From: Hyphomicrobium sp.
Lineage (GTDB): Bacteria; Pseudomonadota; Alphaproteobacteria; Rhizobiales; Hyphomicrobiaceae
Assembly: GCA_016793445.1 (NCBI GenBank)
Contig: JAEUME010000003.1
Span: forward strand, 62,001 to 126,000
Length of the DNA stretch: 64,000 nucleotides
Reading direction: 5' to 3'
The stretch's first letter is position 1, and each line of letters begins with the position of its first letter. Shown in pieces: positions 56,598 through 64,000 of the stretch. The position numbers and the translations under genes are program-made. The notes beneath the pieces are model-generated. The model made no database searches. It was not told the DNA's origin and was given only the letters and a program-made list of their open reading frames with translations.

Positions 56598-57386
56598 ATG
56601 CCAATGGCCGAGGGTATCGACGTTTCGAAGCAGGACGGCGTGCAGATCGTCCGCATCAACCGCCCTCAGAAGAAAAATGCTCTGACGTCGGCCATGTACC
56701 GCGAACTGGTCTCGGCCTTCGATGAGGGCGACGCGGACCCTTCTGTGGCCGCGCACGTCGTGCTCGGCCTCAAGGGCGTGTTTTGCGCAGGTAATGATAT
56801 TGGAGACTTCCTGTCGTTCGCGCAGGGAGGCGGGCTGCCGCTTGAGACAATCCTCGCATTCCTTGGCAAGCTACCCGCCATCGAGAAGCCCGTGATTGCG
56901 GGTGTTGATGGCATCGCGGTCGGCGTGGGCGTCACCATGCTCATGCACTTCGATCTCGTGTATGCCGCGCCGGAGTCGTTTTTCTCCACGCCATTCCTCG
57001 ACCTCGGCCTTGTTCCCGAAGCCGCATCCAGCCTTCTCGTGCCGCGCGCCGTGGGGCATCAGCGTGCTTTCGAAATGCTGGTCCTGGGCGAGCCGTTTAC
57101 CGCCGATCGGGCCTACGCGTGCGGTCTGGTGAACGCCATCGAACCCAGCGACAGGCTGGAGGAGAAAGTGCTCGAAACCGCGCGCAAGCTCGCGCGCAAG
57201 CCCCCCGAGGCCCTGAAGCTGGCGCGCCGTCTGTTGCGCGGCGACACCGCCGATATTCTTGCGCGCACCAAGCAGGAGGCGGAGCTTTTCCGCCAGCGGC
57301 TGGCGTCCCCGGAAGCGGCCGAGGCCTTTCAAGCTTTTTTCGAGAAGCGGCCGCCTGATTTTTCAAAAGTGCGAGCGGGAAGCTGA
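56598..57386 (+). CDS. Enoyl-CoA hydratase
   Basis: 262 residues, crotonase fold. The oxyanion-hole region is GVFCAGNDIGDFLSF and the second motif is AGVDGIAVGVGVTMLMHFD. It continues with PEAASSLLVPRAVGHQRA, where the usual second catalytic Glu is present. It acts on a 2-enoyl-CoA in beta-oxidation or a degradation route. AAGGAAGG lies just before the ATG. Confidence 0.9.
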   Translation: MPMAEGIDVSKQDGVQIVRINRPQKKNALTSAMYRELVSAFDEGDADPSVAAHVVLGLKGVFCAGNDIGDFLSFAQGGGLPLETILAFLGKLPAIEKPVIAGVDGIAVGVGVTMLMHFDLVYAAPESFFSTPFLDLGLVPEAASSLLVPRAVGHQRAFEMLVLGEPFTADRAYACGLVNAIEPSDRLEEKVLETARKLARKPPEALKLARRLLRGDTADILARTKQEAELFRQRLASPEAAEAFQAFFEKRPPDFSKVRAGS

Positions 57387-57448
57387 TTGTTGCCGCAATG
57401 GCGGCAATCCTTACTCGTAGAACCACGATCAAGCCAGGGGAGGCCGGC

Positions 57449-58945
57449 ATGACATCGAGATTGGCGGTTCTTGCACTCATTCTGCTTGGTCTCACCGCTA
57501 CGCTGGGATCTGGAGGCGCGGCACGGGCAAACTGGTTGACCTCACTGACGAAGGGCGTCAGCAAAGCCGGCAAGGAGGCCACGCACCTCCATCCCCATCT
57601 GGGCGATCTGGGCAAGGCGATCGGCCACCTGCCGCATACGCCGCCCGGTACGCGGGCCGCCGCGCTCGCCGCGCACGCCGCGCCGGAAGGCCATTGGAAG
57701 TTTGCCAATCGGGACGGCACCGTCTTCACCGCCGGCACGCCCGATGAGATGCAGCGCCTCCTGCCGTCGCTCGCGCCTGATGCTGCGGGCGAGGGCAAGC
57801 TCGCACTCTATCTGACGGAAGACAGCGTCTTCGCAAATCGCGCCGCGCTCGATAAATTGCCGGACGGCGCGGAGCTTCATCTCTCGACCGCCGAAGGCGC
57901 GTTTGCGCTGATGCGGGCGGCCGATGGCGCGTTGTCGCTGAAGCTGAAGCCAAACGTGACGATCGTGCTCGGCGAGCGCGCCATGTTCGAAGAGGCGCTG
58001 GCGTTCCTCTCGCGTCCTCTCAACAGGTCCAGTATCAGGACGCTGAGTATCGAGCCGGGAGAGGCAAAGGCGCTGTCATCCGCACCGCAGCTCGATTCCG
58101 CGACCAAGGCGCCGCTCATCGACAAGGTTGCGCCGGAGCGGTTGGAAGGTTCGCTGCGAGCTTTGCGCGGGCAAACCGCGCTTATTGTGGGACGCATCGA
58201 GAATGGCAAGATCGCGTTCAAGCCGTCCAGCGGTGGCGAGGTCGCAAGCGACCTCGATGAGCTCCTGGCGGCTGCGCGCGAGGCGGATGTCAATCTGGTG
58301 CTGCTCAATGCCGGCACGCCCTTGCAGCCCGGCGGCCGCAATTGGTTGTGGCAGTCGATCGAAGTCGGCGGCCTTGATGACGCCATGTCGAAGGCGACGT
58401 TCGGGGACTTTCTGGATGCCATAGGCGCGCGCCGGGCGCCGATGACGGTTTCGGCAGCATCCGATGGCGCCGGACGTGTTCACCTGAAGGCGCAGGCGGG
58501 TGAAGCGGGTGGCGCTGTGGAGGCGGCCCAAGGCACGCTCGCCGATCTCATGGGTCACGTGACAGGAGAAGTGATCTCGAACACGCTCGACATCCACGCG
58601 CGAGATCAATCCAGCCAGCTCGAACGCGATGCGCGCATCGTTCCAGGAATCCCGACCTACATCCAGATGCCGTACCTCGTGAGCGTCATTGGGGGGCTGC
58701 TGGGCTGGCCGGTCTCGCGCACATGGTGGTCCCGGATCTGGCCACCGCGCTCGCGGGCACAAGGTGAAAGCTGGATCAGTCACCGGCTGAAGGGGTTGCC
58801 AAATTTTCTGGTCTATCTGCTCGCCTTTTTGCCCATAGCCGGGCTGCCGGCGTTTATCTGGCATGGCCTGGTACACCTGTGGACCGCCGTCAGTGCGCCG
58901 TTCCGCTGGCTGCGCAGGGTGCTGCGGCGTCGCGTTGAGGTCTGA
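57449..58945 (+). CDS. Exported, membrane-anchored protein of unknown function
   Basis: About 498 residues. The signal-type segment LAVLALILLGLTATLG is at the N-terminus. A long extracytoplasmic part follows, and two membrane helices close the C-terminus (SVIGGLLGWPV and FLVYLLAFLPIAGLPAFIW). The middle has repeated Leu-rich, Asp/Glu-containing segments such as RTLSIEPGEAKAL and LNAGTPLQPGG. I do not recognise a family. Start 57449 follows AGGGGAGG; an ATG 51 nt upstream is weaker. Confidence 0.78.
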   Translation: MTSRLAVLALILLGLTATLGSGGAARANWLTSLTKGVSKAGKEATHLHPHLGDLGKAIGHLPHTPPGTRAAALAAHAAPEGHWKFANRDGTVFTAGTPDEMQRLLPSLAPDAAGEGKLALYLTEDSVFANRAALDKLPDGAELHLSTAEGAFALMRAADGALSLKLKPNVTIVLGERAMFEEALAFLSRPLNRSSIRTLSIEPGEAKALSSAPQLDSATKAPLIDKVAPERLEGSLRALRGQTALIVGRIENGKIAFKPSSGGEVASDLDELLAAAREADVNLVLLNAGTPLQPGGRNWLWQSIEVGGLDDAMSKATFGDFLDAIGARRAPMTVSAASDGAGRVHLKAQAGEAGGAVEAAQGTLADLMGHVTGEVISNTLDIHARDQSSQLERDARIVPGIPTYIQMPYLVSVIGGLLGWPVSRTWWSRIWPPRSRAQGESWISHRLKGLPNFLVYLLAFLPIAGLPAFIWHGLVHLWTAVSAPFRWLRRVLRRRVEV

Positions 58946-59014
58946 TCGGAGGTCTCTCGCGCTTCTGTCCCGAACGGTCTAGACTTTGCCAAAAGCAGCA
59001 ATAAGGGAAGACGC

Positions 59015-59896
59015 ATGGGTCCGTTGGAGAACAAGACGTTATTCATTACCGGCGCCAGCCGCGGCATCGGCTTGGCGATTGCCAAGCGGGCTGCGCGGGA
59101 TGGCGCGCGCATTGCCATCGCCGCCAAGACCGACAGTCCCAATCCCAAGCTGGAAGGCACGATCCATTCGGCCGCCGATGAGATCCGCGCGGCCGGCGGG
59201 CAGGCACTGCCCATTGTCTGCGACATTCGCGAAGAGGAACAAGTGCAGCGCGCCGTCGAATTGACCGTGGCCACCTTCGGCGGCATCGACGTGTGCGTTA
59301 ACAATGCGTCGGCGATTTCTCTCACCCCGATCGAAAAGACCGAGATCAAGCGCTTTGATCTGATGTTCCAGATCAATACGCGAGGAACTTTTATGGTCTC
59401 CAAGGCCTGCCTGCCGCATCTGAGACGATCGCAGAACCCGCACATCCTGATGCTATCACCGCCGCTCGACATGCAGCCGCGCTGGTTTGCCGGCCACGTC
59501 GCCTACTCCATCGCCAAGTACGGCATGAGCCTGTGCGTGCTCGGGCTGGCGGAGGAGTTGAAGAAAGATGGCGTTGCAGTAAATGCCCTGTGGCCACGTA
59601 CGACGATTGCAACCGCGGCGATACGTAACGTTCTCGGTGGGGACAAACTGGTGAGCATGAGCCGCAAGCCCGACATCCTGGCCGATGCCGCCCATCTCGT
59701 CTTTCAGCAGGCCGCCAAGAGCTTCACCGGTCATTTTCTCATCGACGATACATTCTTGCACAGCGTCGGTGATGTCACCGACTTCGAAGGGTACCGCGTC
59801 GACCCTGGTAAACCCTTGGCGCCTGATTTCTTCGTGCCGGCCGACAGCATCCCTCCACCGGGCGTCGTGCTTGCGCGTCTATCGGAACTGACATGA
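59015..59896 (+). CDS. Short-chain dehydrogenase/reductase
   Basis: 293 residues. NAD(P)-binding TGASRGIG, NNASAIS and the YxxxK pair in AYSIAKYG are present. PRTTIATAAIRNVL and the C-terminal FLIDDTFL fit the HSDL2-like subgroup, which lacks a clear substrate. It lies 69 bp after the unknown membrane protein gene and before a histone-deacetylase-fold gene. Confidence 0.9.
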   Translation: MGPLENKTLFITGASRGIGLAIAKRAARDGARIAIAAKTDSPNPKLEGTIHSAADEIRAAGGQALPIVCDIREEEQVQRAVELTVATFGGIDVCVNNASAISLTPIEKTEIKRFDLMFQINTRGTFMVSKACLPHLRRSQNPHILMLSPPLDMQPRWFAGHVAYSIAKYGMSLCVLGLAEELKKDGVAVNALWPRTTIATAAIRNVLGGDKLVSMSRKPDILADAAHLVFQQAAKSFTGHFLIDDTFLHSVGDVTDFEGYRVDPGKPLAPDFFVPADSIPPPGVVLARLSELT

Positions 59897-59997
59897 GCCG
59901 GGACGTCCCGCGCGAAATGTCTTGGCGGGTAAGAACCCTGGCGTAGTATGCGAAAAAACATCCTCCTAGGGACAACGCTCCGGAATCGGCTCGACGA

Positions 59998-60942
59998 ATG
60001 ACCACCGTCCTCATTACGCATCCCTCGTTCCTCAAGCACGATACGGGCGAGTATCATCCCGAGCGGCCGGACCGGATGCGCGCGATTGATCGCATCCTTG
60101 GGCACGAGATCTACAAGGGGCTGGTGCGCCGGGAAGCGCCGTTGCGCGAGGATGCGCAAGAGGCGATCCGGCGCGTGCATCCGGGTAGCTATTACGACGG
60201 GCTCGAAGCTAGGCGCCCAGCCCCCGGCGCGCCTCCCATTCATCTCGACGGCGACACCGTCATGTCGGAAGGGACATGGGAGGCGGCGTTGCGCGCTGTG
60301 GGCGCGGGGCTCGACGCCGTCGATCTTGTCATGACGAGGCAGGCCGCCAACGTCTTTTGCCAGGTGCGCCCCCCCGGTCATCACGCCGAGAGCAACGTCG
60401 CAATGGGGTTCTGCCTGTTTGCGAACGCCGCCATCGCAGCCAACTACGCCCGTGACAAGCATGGCGCGGAGCGCATCGCTGTCGTCGATTTCGATGTGCA
60501 TCATGGCAACGGCACGCAGCAGATCTTCTGGTCGGACCGCGACCTGTTCTATGGGTCCACGCACCAGATGCCGCTGTTTCCCGGCACGGGCGCGTTGAGC
60601 GAGACGGGCGTGGGCAACATCTTCAATGCGCCGCTGCGTGAAGGCGACGGCCGCGAAAAATTCGAAATGGCGTTCCGCGAGCGTATCCTGGTTCCGTTAC
60701 GCAATTTCTCGCCCGATCTCATCATCATTTCCGCAGGCTTCGACGCCCACAAGAACGATCCTCTGGGTGGCCTAGAGCTGGTCGAGGCCGATTTTATGTG
60801 GGCAACCGAGCAGCTTGCTGATGCCGCGGACCGCCAGGCGGGCGGGCGCATTGTGTCGATGCTCGAGGGGGGGTATGACCTCGCGGGACTGGCCCGTTCC
60901 GTCGCCGTCCACGTCAAGACGCTGATGGATGCGGGCGCGTGA
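59998..60942 (+). CDS. Histone deacetylase-fold amidohydrolase
   Basis: 314 residues. Zinc-site motifs are [27 protein letters not shown] and [16 protein letters not shown]. The N-terminal [16 protein letters not shown] is typical of bacterial acetylpolyamine/acetoin-utilisation-type enzymes. It removes acetyl groups from a small molecule or protein Lys; the substrate is unknown. xseB follows about 50 nt downstream. Confidence 0.92.
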   Translation: MTTVLITHPSFLKHDTGEYHPERPDRMRAIDRILGHEIYKGLVRREAPLREDAQEAIRRVHPGSYYDGLEARRPAPGAPPIHLDGDTVMSEGTWEAALRAVGAGLDAVDLVMTRQAANVFCQVRPPGHHAESNVAMGFCLFANAAIAANYARDKHGAERIAVVDFDVHHGNGTQQIFWSDRDLFYGSTHQMPLFPGTGALSETGVGNIFNAPLREGDGREKFEMAFRERILVPLRNFSPDLIIISAGFDAHKNDPLGGLELVEADFMWATEQLADAADRQAGGRIVSMLEGGYDLAGLARSVAVHVKTLMDAGA

Positions 60943-60995
60943 CCCGCGCGTGTGACAGCACACGTGCCGGCAGCATGGACCATGAGAGAACGAAC

Positions 60996-61265
60996 ATGAA
61001 CACGACAGCCAAGCCCGCGCGCAATCATGCCGACATCAGGGAGATGAGCTTCGAGCGCGCACTAAAGGAGCTTGAGCTGATCGTCGGGCGTCTGGAGCGC
61101 GGCGATGTCGAGTTGGAAGAATCCATTGCCATCTATGAACGCGGCGAAGCCCTGCGCGATCACTGCGACCGGCTTTTGAAACAGGCCGAGGCCAAGGTGG
61201 AAAAACTCACCTTCGGCGCCGACGGCCGTCCGCGGGGTACTGAGCCGCTCGACCCAGGCGTGTGA
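60996..61265 (+). CDS. xseB: Exodeoxyribonuclease VII small subunit
   Basis: About 89 residues. The pattern [39 protein letters not shown] and [16 protein letters not shown] tail ([15 protein letters not shown]) is diagnostic. XseB binds XseA to form the single-strand DNA exonuclease. I chose the ATG at 60996; one at 60975 and a GTG overlapping the previous stop are alternatives. xseA is not in the window. Confidence 0.92.
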   Translation: MNTTAKPARNHADIREMSFERALKELELIVGRLERGDVELEESIAIYERGEALRDHCDRLLKQAEAKVEKLTFGADGRPRGTEPLDPGV

Positions 61266-61371
61266 GCCGGGCCGAGAGGGTTCTCTCAGTCCGCCAGTCC
61301 AGGCAACTATAGCGGTCGACGAAAACCGCGCGAGTCACAGGATCGCACGGTTCTGATTGTCCGGGGTGCGA

Positions 61372-63003
61372 TTACCGCGCTTCCTTCGCCATCTCGCGCA
61401 GCTTGAACTTCTGGATCTTTCCCGTCGAGGTCTTGGGCACTTCCGTGAAGACGACGTGACGGGGAACCTTGTAGCGGGCGAGCCCCTGGCGGCACCATTC
61501 GATGATCTCATCGGGCGTTGCGGTTGCGCCCGGGCGCAGCTCAACGAAGGCGCAAGGCGTTTCGCCCCACTTCTCGTCCTGCTTGGCGACGACGGCGCAG
61601 AACGCAACCGCGGGGTGCTTGTAGAGCACGTCCTCCACCTCGATGGAGGAGATGTTCTCGCCGCCGGAGATGATGATGTCCTTGGAGCGGTCTTTCAGCT
61701 GGATATAGCCATCGGGATGCAGCACGCCGAGATCGCCGGAGTGGAAGTAGCCGCCGGCGAAGGCCTCCTCGGTGGCCTTCTTGTTCTTGAGGTATCCCTT
61801 CATGACGTTGTTGCCGCGGAACATGACCTCGCCCAGCGTCTCGCCGTCGGCGGGCACGACCTGCATCGTCTCCGGGTTCATCACGGTCAGCTCTTCAAGC
61901 GTCACGTAGCGCACGCCCTGGCGCGCCTTCTTCGCGGCAAGGGCATCCCTGGGCAGCTCATTCCAGGCCGCGTTCCACTCGTTGATGGTCGCGGGCCCGT
62001 AGGTTTCGGTGAGACCGTAAAGATGCGTCAGCCGGAAGCCGGCTTCCGTCATCGCCGACAGGACAGCCTCGGGCGGCGGGGCGGCCGCGTGGTTGAAGGA
62101 GACGGTATGCGTGATCTGGCGCTGCTCGTCGGGGGTTGCATTGAGCAACGTCGCCATGACGATGGGAGCGCCTGACAGGTTGGTCACGTGGTGGTCAACG
62201 ATGGCGTCGTACATCGCCTTGGCGCGCACCCAGCGAAGACAGACGTGCGCGCCTCCCATCATGGTGATCGACCATGTGAAGCACCAGCCGTTGCAGTGGT
62301 ACATCGGCAGCGTCCACAGATAGACCGGGTGGATCATCATGCCGGTTTCAATGCTATTCGCATAGCACATGAGCGCCGCGCCACGGTGATGATAGACAAC
62401 GCCCTTGGGGTTGCCCGTGGTGCCGGACGTATAGTTCAGCGAGATGGCATCCCACTCATCATCCGGCCAGGACCATTTGAAGTTCTTGTCGCCCCCGGCG
62501 ACCAACTCGTCGTAGTCGAGATCGGAACTCGCAGGGTTGGCCTGCGGAAACTCGGTGTCGTTGAAGTCGATGACGAGCGGCTTCACCGTGGCGATCGCAA
62601 GCGCCTCCTTCATCACCGGCTGGAACTCGCGGTCAACTATGACGATCTTGCTGTCGGCATGATCGAGCTGGAAGGCGACGATGGCGGCGTCAAGCCGTGT
62701 GTTGATGGAATGGAGCACTGCGCCAGCCATGGGCACGCCGAAATGGGCTTCCAGCATCGAGGGCGTGTTGGAAAGCATCACCGAGACGGTGTCGCCCTTG
62801 CCGATGCCGCGGCTGGCGAGCGCGGAGGCGAGCTGGCGCGCACGGTCATAGAACTGGGCATAGGTGATGCGCTGCCTGCCGTGAATGATGGCCGTACGCT
62901 GCGGATAGACGGCTGCCGAGCGCTCCAGGAAGCTCAGCGGCGTGAGCGGCTGATAGTTGGCGGCGTTCTTGCCGAGGTCTTGTTCGTAGGGATTGACGGC
63001 CAT
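61372..63003 (-). CDS. Acyl-CoA synthetase (AMP-binding)
   Basis: 543 residues. The ATP-binding P-loop is YTSGTTGNPKGVVYHH, followed by HLYGLTETYGPATINEW, the hinge GDLGVLHPDGYIQLKDRSKD and the C-terminal catalytic Lys in TSTGKIQKFKL. It activates a fatty or aryl acid to its CoA ester. The sequence resembles medium- to long-chain members (GNNVMKGYLKNKKAT). It lies downstream of trcR on the same strand, about 180 bp away. Confidence 0.92.
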   Translation of the reverse strand: MAVNPYEQDLGKNAANYQPLTPLSFLERSAAVYPQRTAIIHGRQRITYAQFYDRARQLASALASRGIGKGDTVSVMLSNTPSMLEAHFGVPMAGAVLHSINTRLDAAIVAFQLDHADSKIVIVDREFQPVMKEALAIATVKPLVIDFNDTEFPQANPASSDLDYDELVAGGDKNFKWSWPDDEWDAISLNYTSGTTGNPKGVVYHHRGAALMCYANSIETGMMIHPVYLWTLPMYHCNGWCFTWSITMMGGAHVCLRWVRAKAMYDAIVDHHVTNLSGAPIVMATLLNATPDEQRQITHTVSFNHAAAPPPEAVLSAMTEAGFRLTHLYGLTETYGPATINEWNAAWNELPRDALAAKKARQGVRYVTLEELTVMNPETMQVVPADGETLGEVMFRGNNVMKGYLKNKKATEEAFAGGYFHSGDLGVLHPDGYIQLKDRSKDIIISGGENISSIEVEDVLYKHPAVAFCAVVAKQDEKWGETPCAFVELRPGATATPDEIIEWCRQGLARYKVPRHVVFTEVPKTSTGKIQKFKLREMAKEAR

Positions 63004-63131
63004 TGTGACCCCTTCGTCGTTCTGGAGATTGCGTCGCGCCGAACTTTATTCGGAAATTTCGTGGGGACGCTAGCGAAAGGCGGCGACGGCTTCAACGGGG
63101 CTTTTGGCCGGTTTGGCGTGGATAAGCGCTC

Positions 63132-63154
63132 GTGGCGGCTTTAATTGCCGCCAC
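63132..63154 (-). terminator. Hairpin after trcR
   Basis: GTGGCGGC (63132-63139) and GCCGCCAC (63147-63154) form a perfect 8-bp stem with a 7-nt A/T loop, 30 bp past the trcR stop. There is no U run, so it may be a weak terminator. Confidence 0.35.
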
Positions 63155-63183
63155 TTGGAAGGATGCAATGGGCGGCGGACGGC

Positions 63184-63954
63184 TTATTCGCCGTCCTCGC
63201 CGTCCTCCTCTTTTTTGGAGGACATTTCCTTGAGCTTTGCGAAAACGCGGGCCTGCTCTTCCTCCGGCGTCTCCTCCTGCTCTGCGGGCGAGGGCTTGGG
63301 CGCGACGATCGTGGCCGTGGTGGCGAGCGGCTCTTCGCCGGCGCTGCCCGTGGTTTCCTCGGCCGAAAGTAGTGTACCGGCCTTCTCGCGGTCCTTCGTG
63401 GCCTCCTTGCGCTCGCGCTCGAGGCGGCGGGCGGCCTTCTTGACCTCGGCGTCGAGGTCGAGCTGCGAGCACAACCCGAGCGTAACCGGGTCCTGGGGCG
63501 TGAGCTGGGGGGAATTCCAATGCGTACGGTCGCGGATCTGGCCGATAGTTGGCTTGGTTGTGCCGACGAGGCGCATGATCTGGCTGTCTTTCAGCTCAGG
63601 ATGATTGCGCAGCAGCCAGAGCACCGCGTTGGGGCGGTCATGGCGGCGGGAGACCGGCGTGTAGCGAGGCCCTTTGCGCGTCTGCGCCTGTGCGGGCAGC
63701 TCCACCTTGCTTTCAGCCAGCACGAGCCTGTGCGCGGGGTCCTTTTCGGCGCGCGCGATTTCTTCGCGTGTCAGCTGGCTGGATGTCACCGGGTCCATGC
63801 CCTTGATCCCCTGAGCCACGTCGCCATCGGCGATGCCTTTCACCTCCAGCGGATGAAGGCCGCAGAATTCCGCGATCTGGTCGAAGGACAGCCCGGTATT
63901 TTCCACAAGCCAGACGGCGGTGGCCTTGGGCATTAGGGGGCGGCGTGCGCTCAT
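63184..63954 (-). CDS. trcR: Cell cycle transcriptional regulator TrcR (DUF1013)
   Basis: 256 residues. The N-terminal MPKATAVWLVENTGLSFDQI, then EFCGLHPLEVKGIADG and NAVLWLLRNHPELKDSQIMR, define DUF1013, conserved across alphaproteobacteria. TrcR tracks RNA polymerase in Caulobacter and affects cell-cycle transcription. The C-terminal 80 residues are acidic and charged, ending KEEDGEDGE, and probably disordered. GGAG lies before the ATG. Confidence 0.93.
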   Translation of the reverse strand: MSARRPLMPKATAVWLVENTGLSFDQIAEFCGLHPLEVKGIADGDVAQGIKGMDPVTSSQLTREEIARAEKDPAHRLVLAESKVELPAQAQTRKGPRYTPVSRRHDRPNAVLWLLRNHPELKDSQIMRLVGTTKPTIGQIRDRTHWNSPQLTPQDPVTLGLCSQLDLDAEVKKAARRLERERKEATKDREKAGTLLSAEETTGSAGEEPLATTATIVAPKPSPAEQEETPEEEQARVFAKLKEMSSKKEEDGEDGE

Positions 63955-64000
63955 GTGTTTTCTCCGGCCCTCCGCACCCGGCAGGATGCAAAGGAAGCTA

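Noticed and set aside
61270..61290. GAGAG-CTCTC hairpin after xseB
   Set aside because: Stem of only 5 bp and no T tract.

Overview
The window is a G+C-rich stretch of chromosome that reads as an alphaproteobacterium of the Hyphomicrobiales (Rhizobiales), plausibly a Hyphomicrobium-like methylotroph. Support comes from a DUF1013/TrcR cell-cycle regulator, PhaR-PhaA-PhaB, type 2 ArgC, class II (B12) ribonucleotide reductase NrdJ, a PqqA peptide, the metXW, ftsEX and rplM-rpsI pairs, and dispersed palindromic repeats of a kind seen in Rhizobiales. I saw no prophage, insertion sequence, CRISPR array, rRNA or convincing tRNA. Assignments rest on reading the sequence and remembered family motifs; no database search was run.

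Layout. 1-4.2 kb: end of an EAL protein, the PHA locus and a stand-alone pqqA. 4.3-7.0 kb: a secreted protein with seven 11-residue repeats facing a large NYN-domain protein. 7.3-14.3 kb: glyoxalase II, a methyltransferase, metX-metW, hisC-tyrA, a ChaC-like protein and a small hypothetical. 14.6-21.8 kb: nrdJ, plsC, a YdcF-like protein, ftsX-ftsE, hpt and a single-domain response regulator. 21.8-22.1 kb: dispersed repeats. 22.1-28.0 kb: rlmE, ppx, a VanY-like peptidase, argC, a TerC protein and a SYLF-domain protein. 28.0-29.6 kb: a gene-poor patch with a DUF1810 gene, a small cytochrome c and a possible 45-residue membrane peptide. 29.6-34.4 kb: rpsI-rplM, a secreted helical protein, an enoyl-CoA hydratase/VOC/CoA-binding operon and a MraY/WecA-type transferase.

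34.8-44.3 kb is the most unusual part. GTP cyclohydrolase II, a stand-alone RibD-type reductase with a cytochrome b561, and a four-gene operon (dehydrogenase, pterin-synthase-like protein, GT4 glycosyltransferase, methyltransferase) lie together, interleaved with a glucan exporter (NdvA-like) and a glucan synthase (MdoH-like). The pterin-synthase-like protein has lost its Cys-Asp-His triad and one zinc histidine, and the dehydrogenase lacks the usual catalytic-zinc ligands. My inference is a pathway for a glycosylated, methylated pterin- or pyrimidine-derived compound that has not been described.

45-64 kb: a secreted hypothetical, a methyltransferase, a HAD-IIA phosphatase, pyruvate dehydrogenase as homodimeric AceE, AceF and a lipoyl-domain E3, a glycosyltransferase, a TsaC/Sua5 protein, enoyl-CoA hydratase, an unknown membrane-anchored protein, a short-chain dehydrogenase, a histone-deacetylase-fold amidohydrolase, xseB, an acyl-CoA synthetase and trcR.
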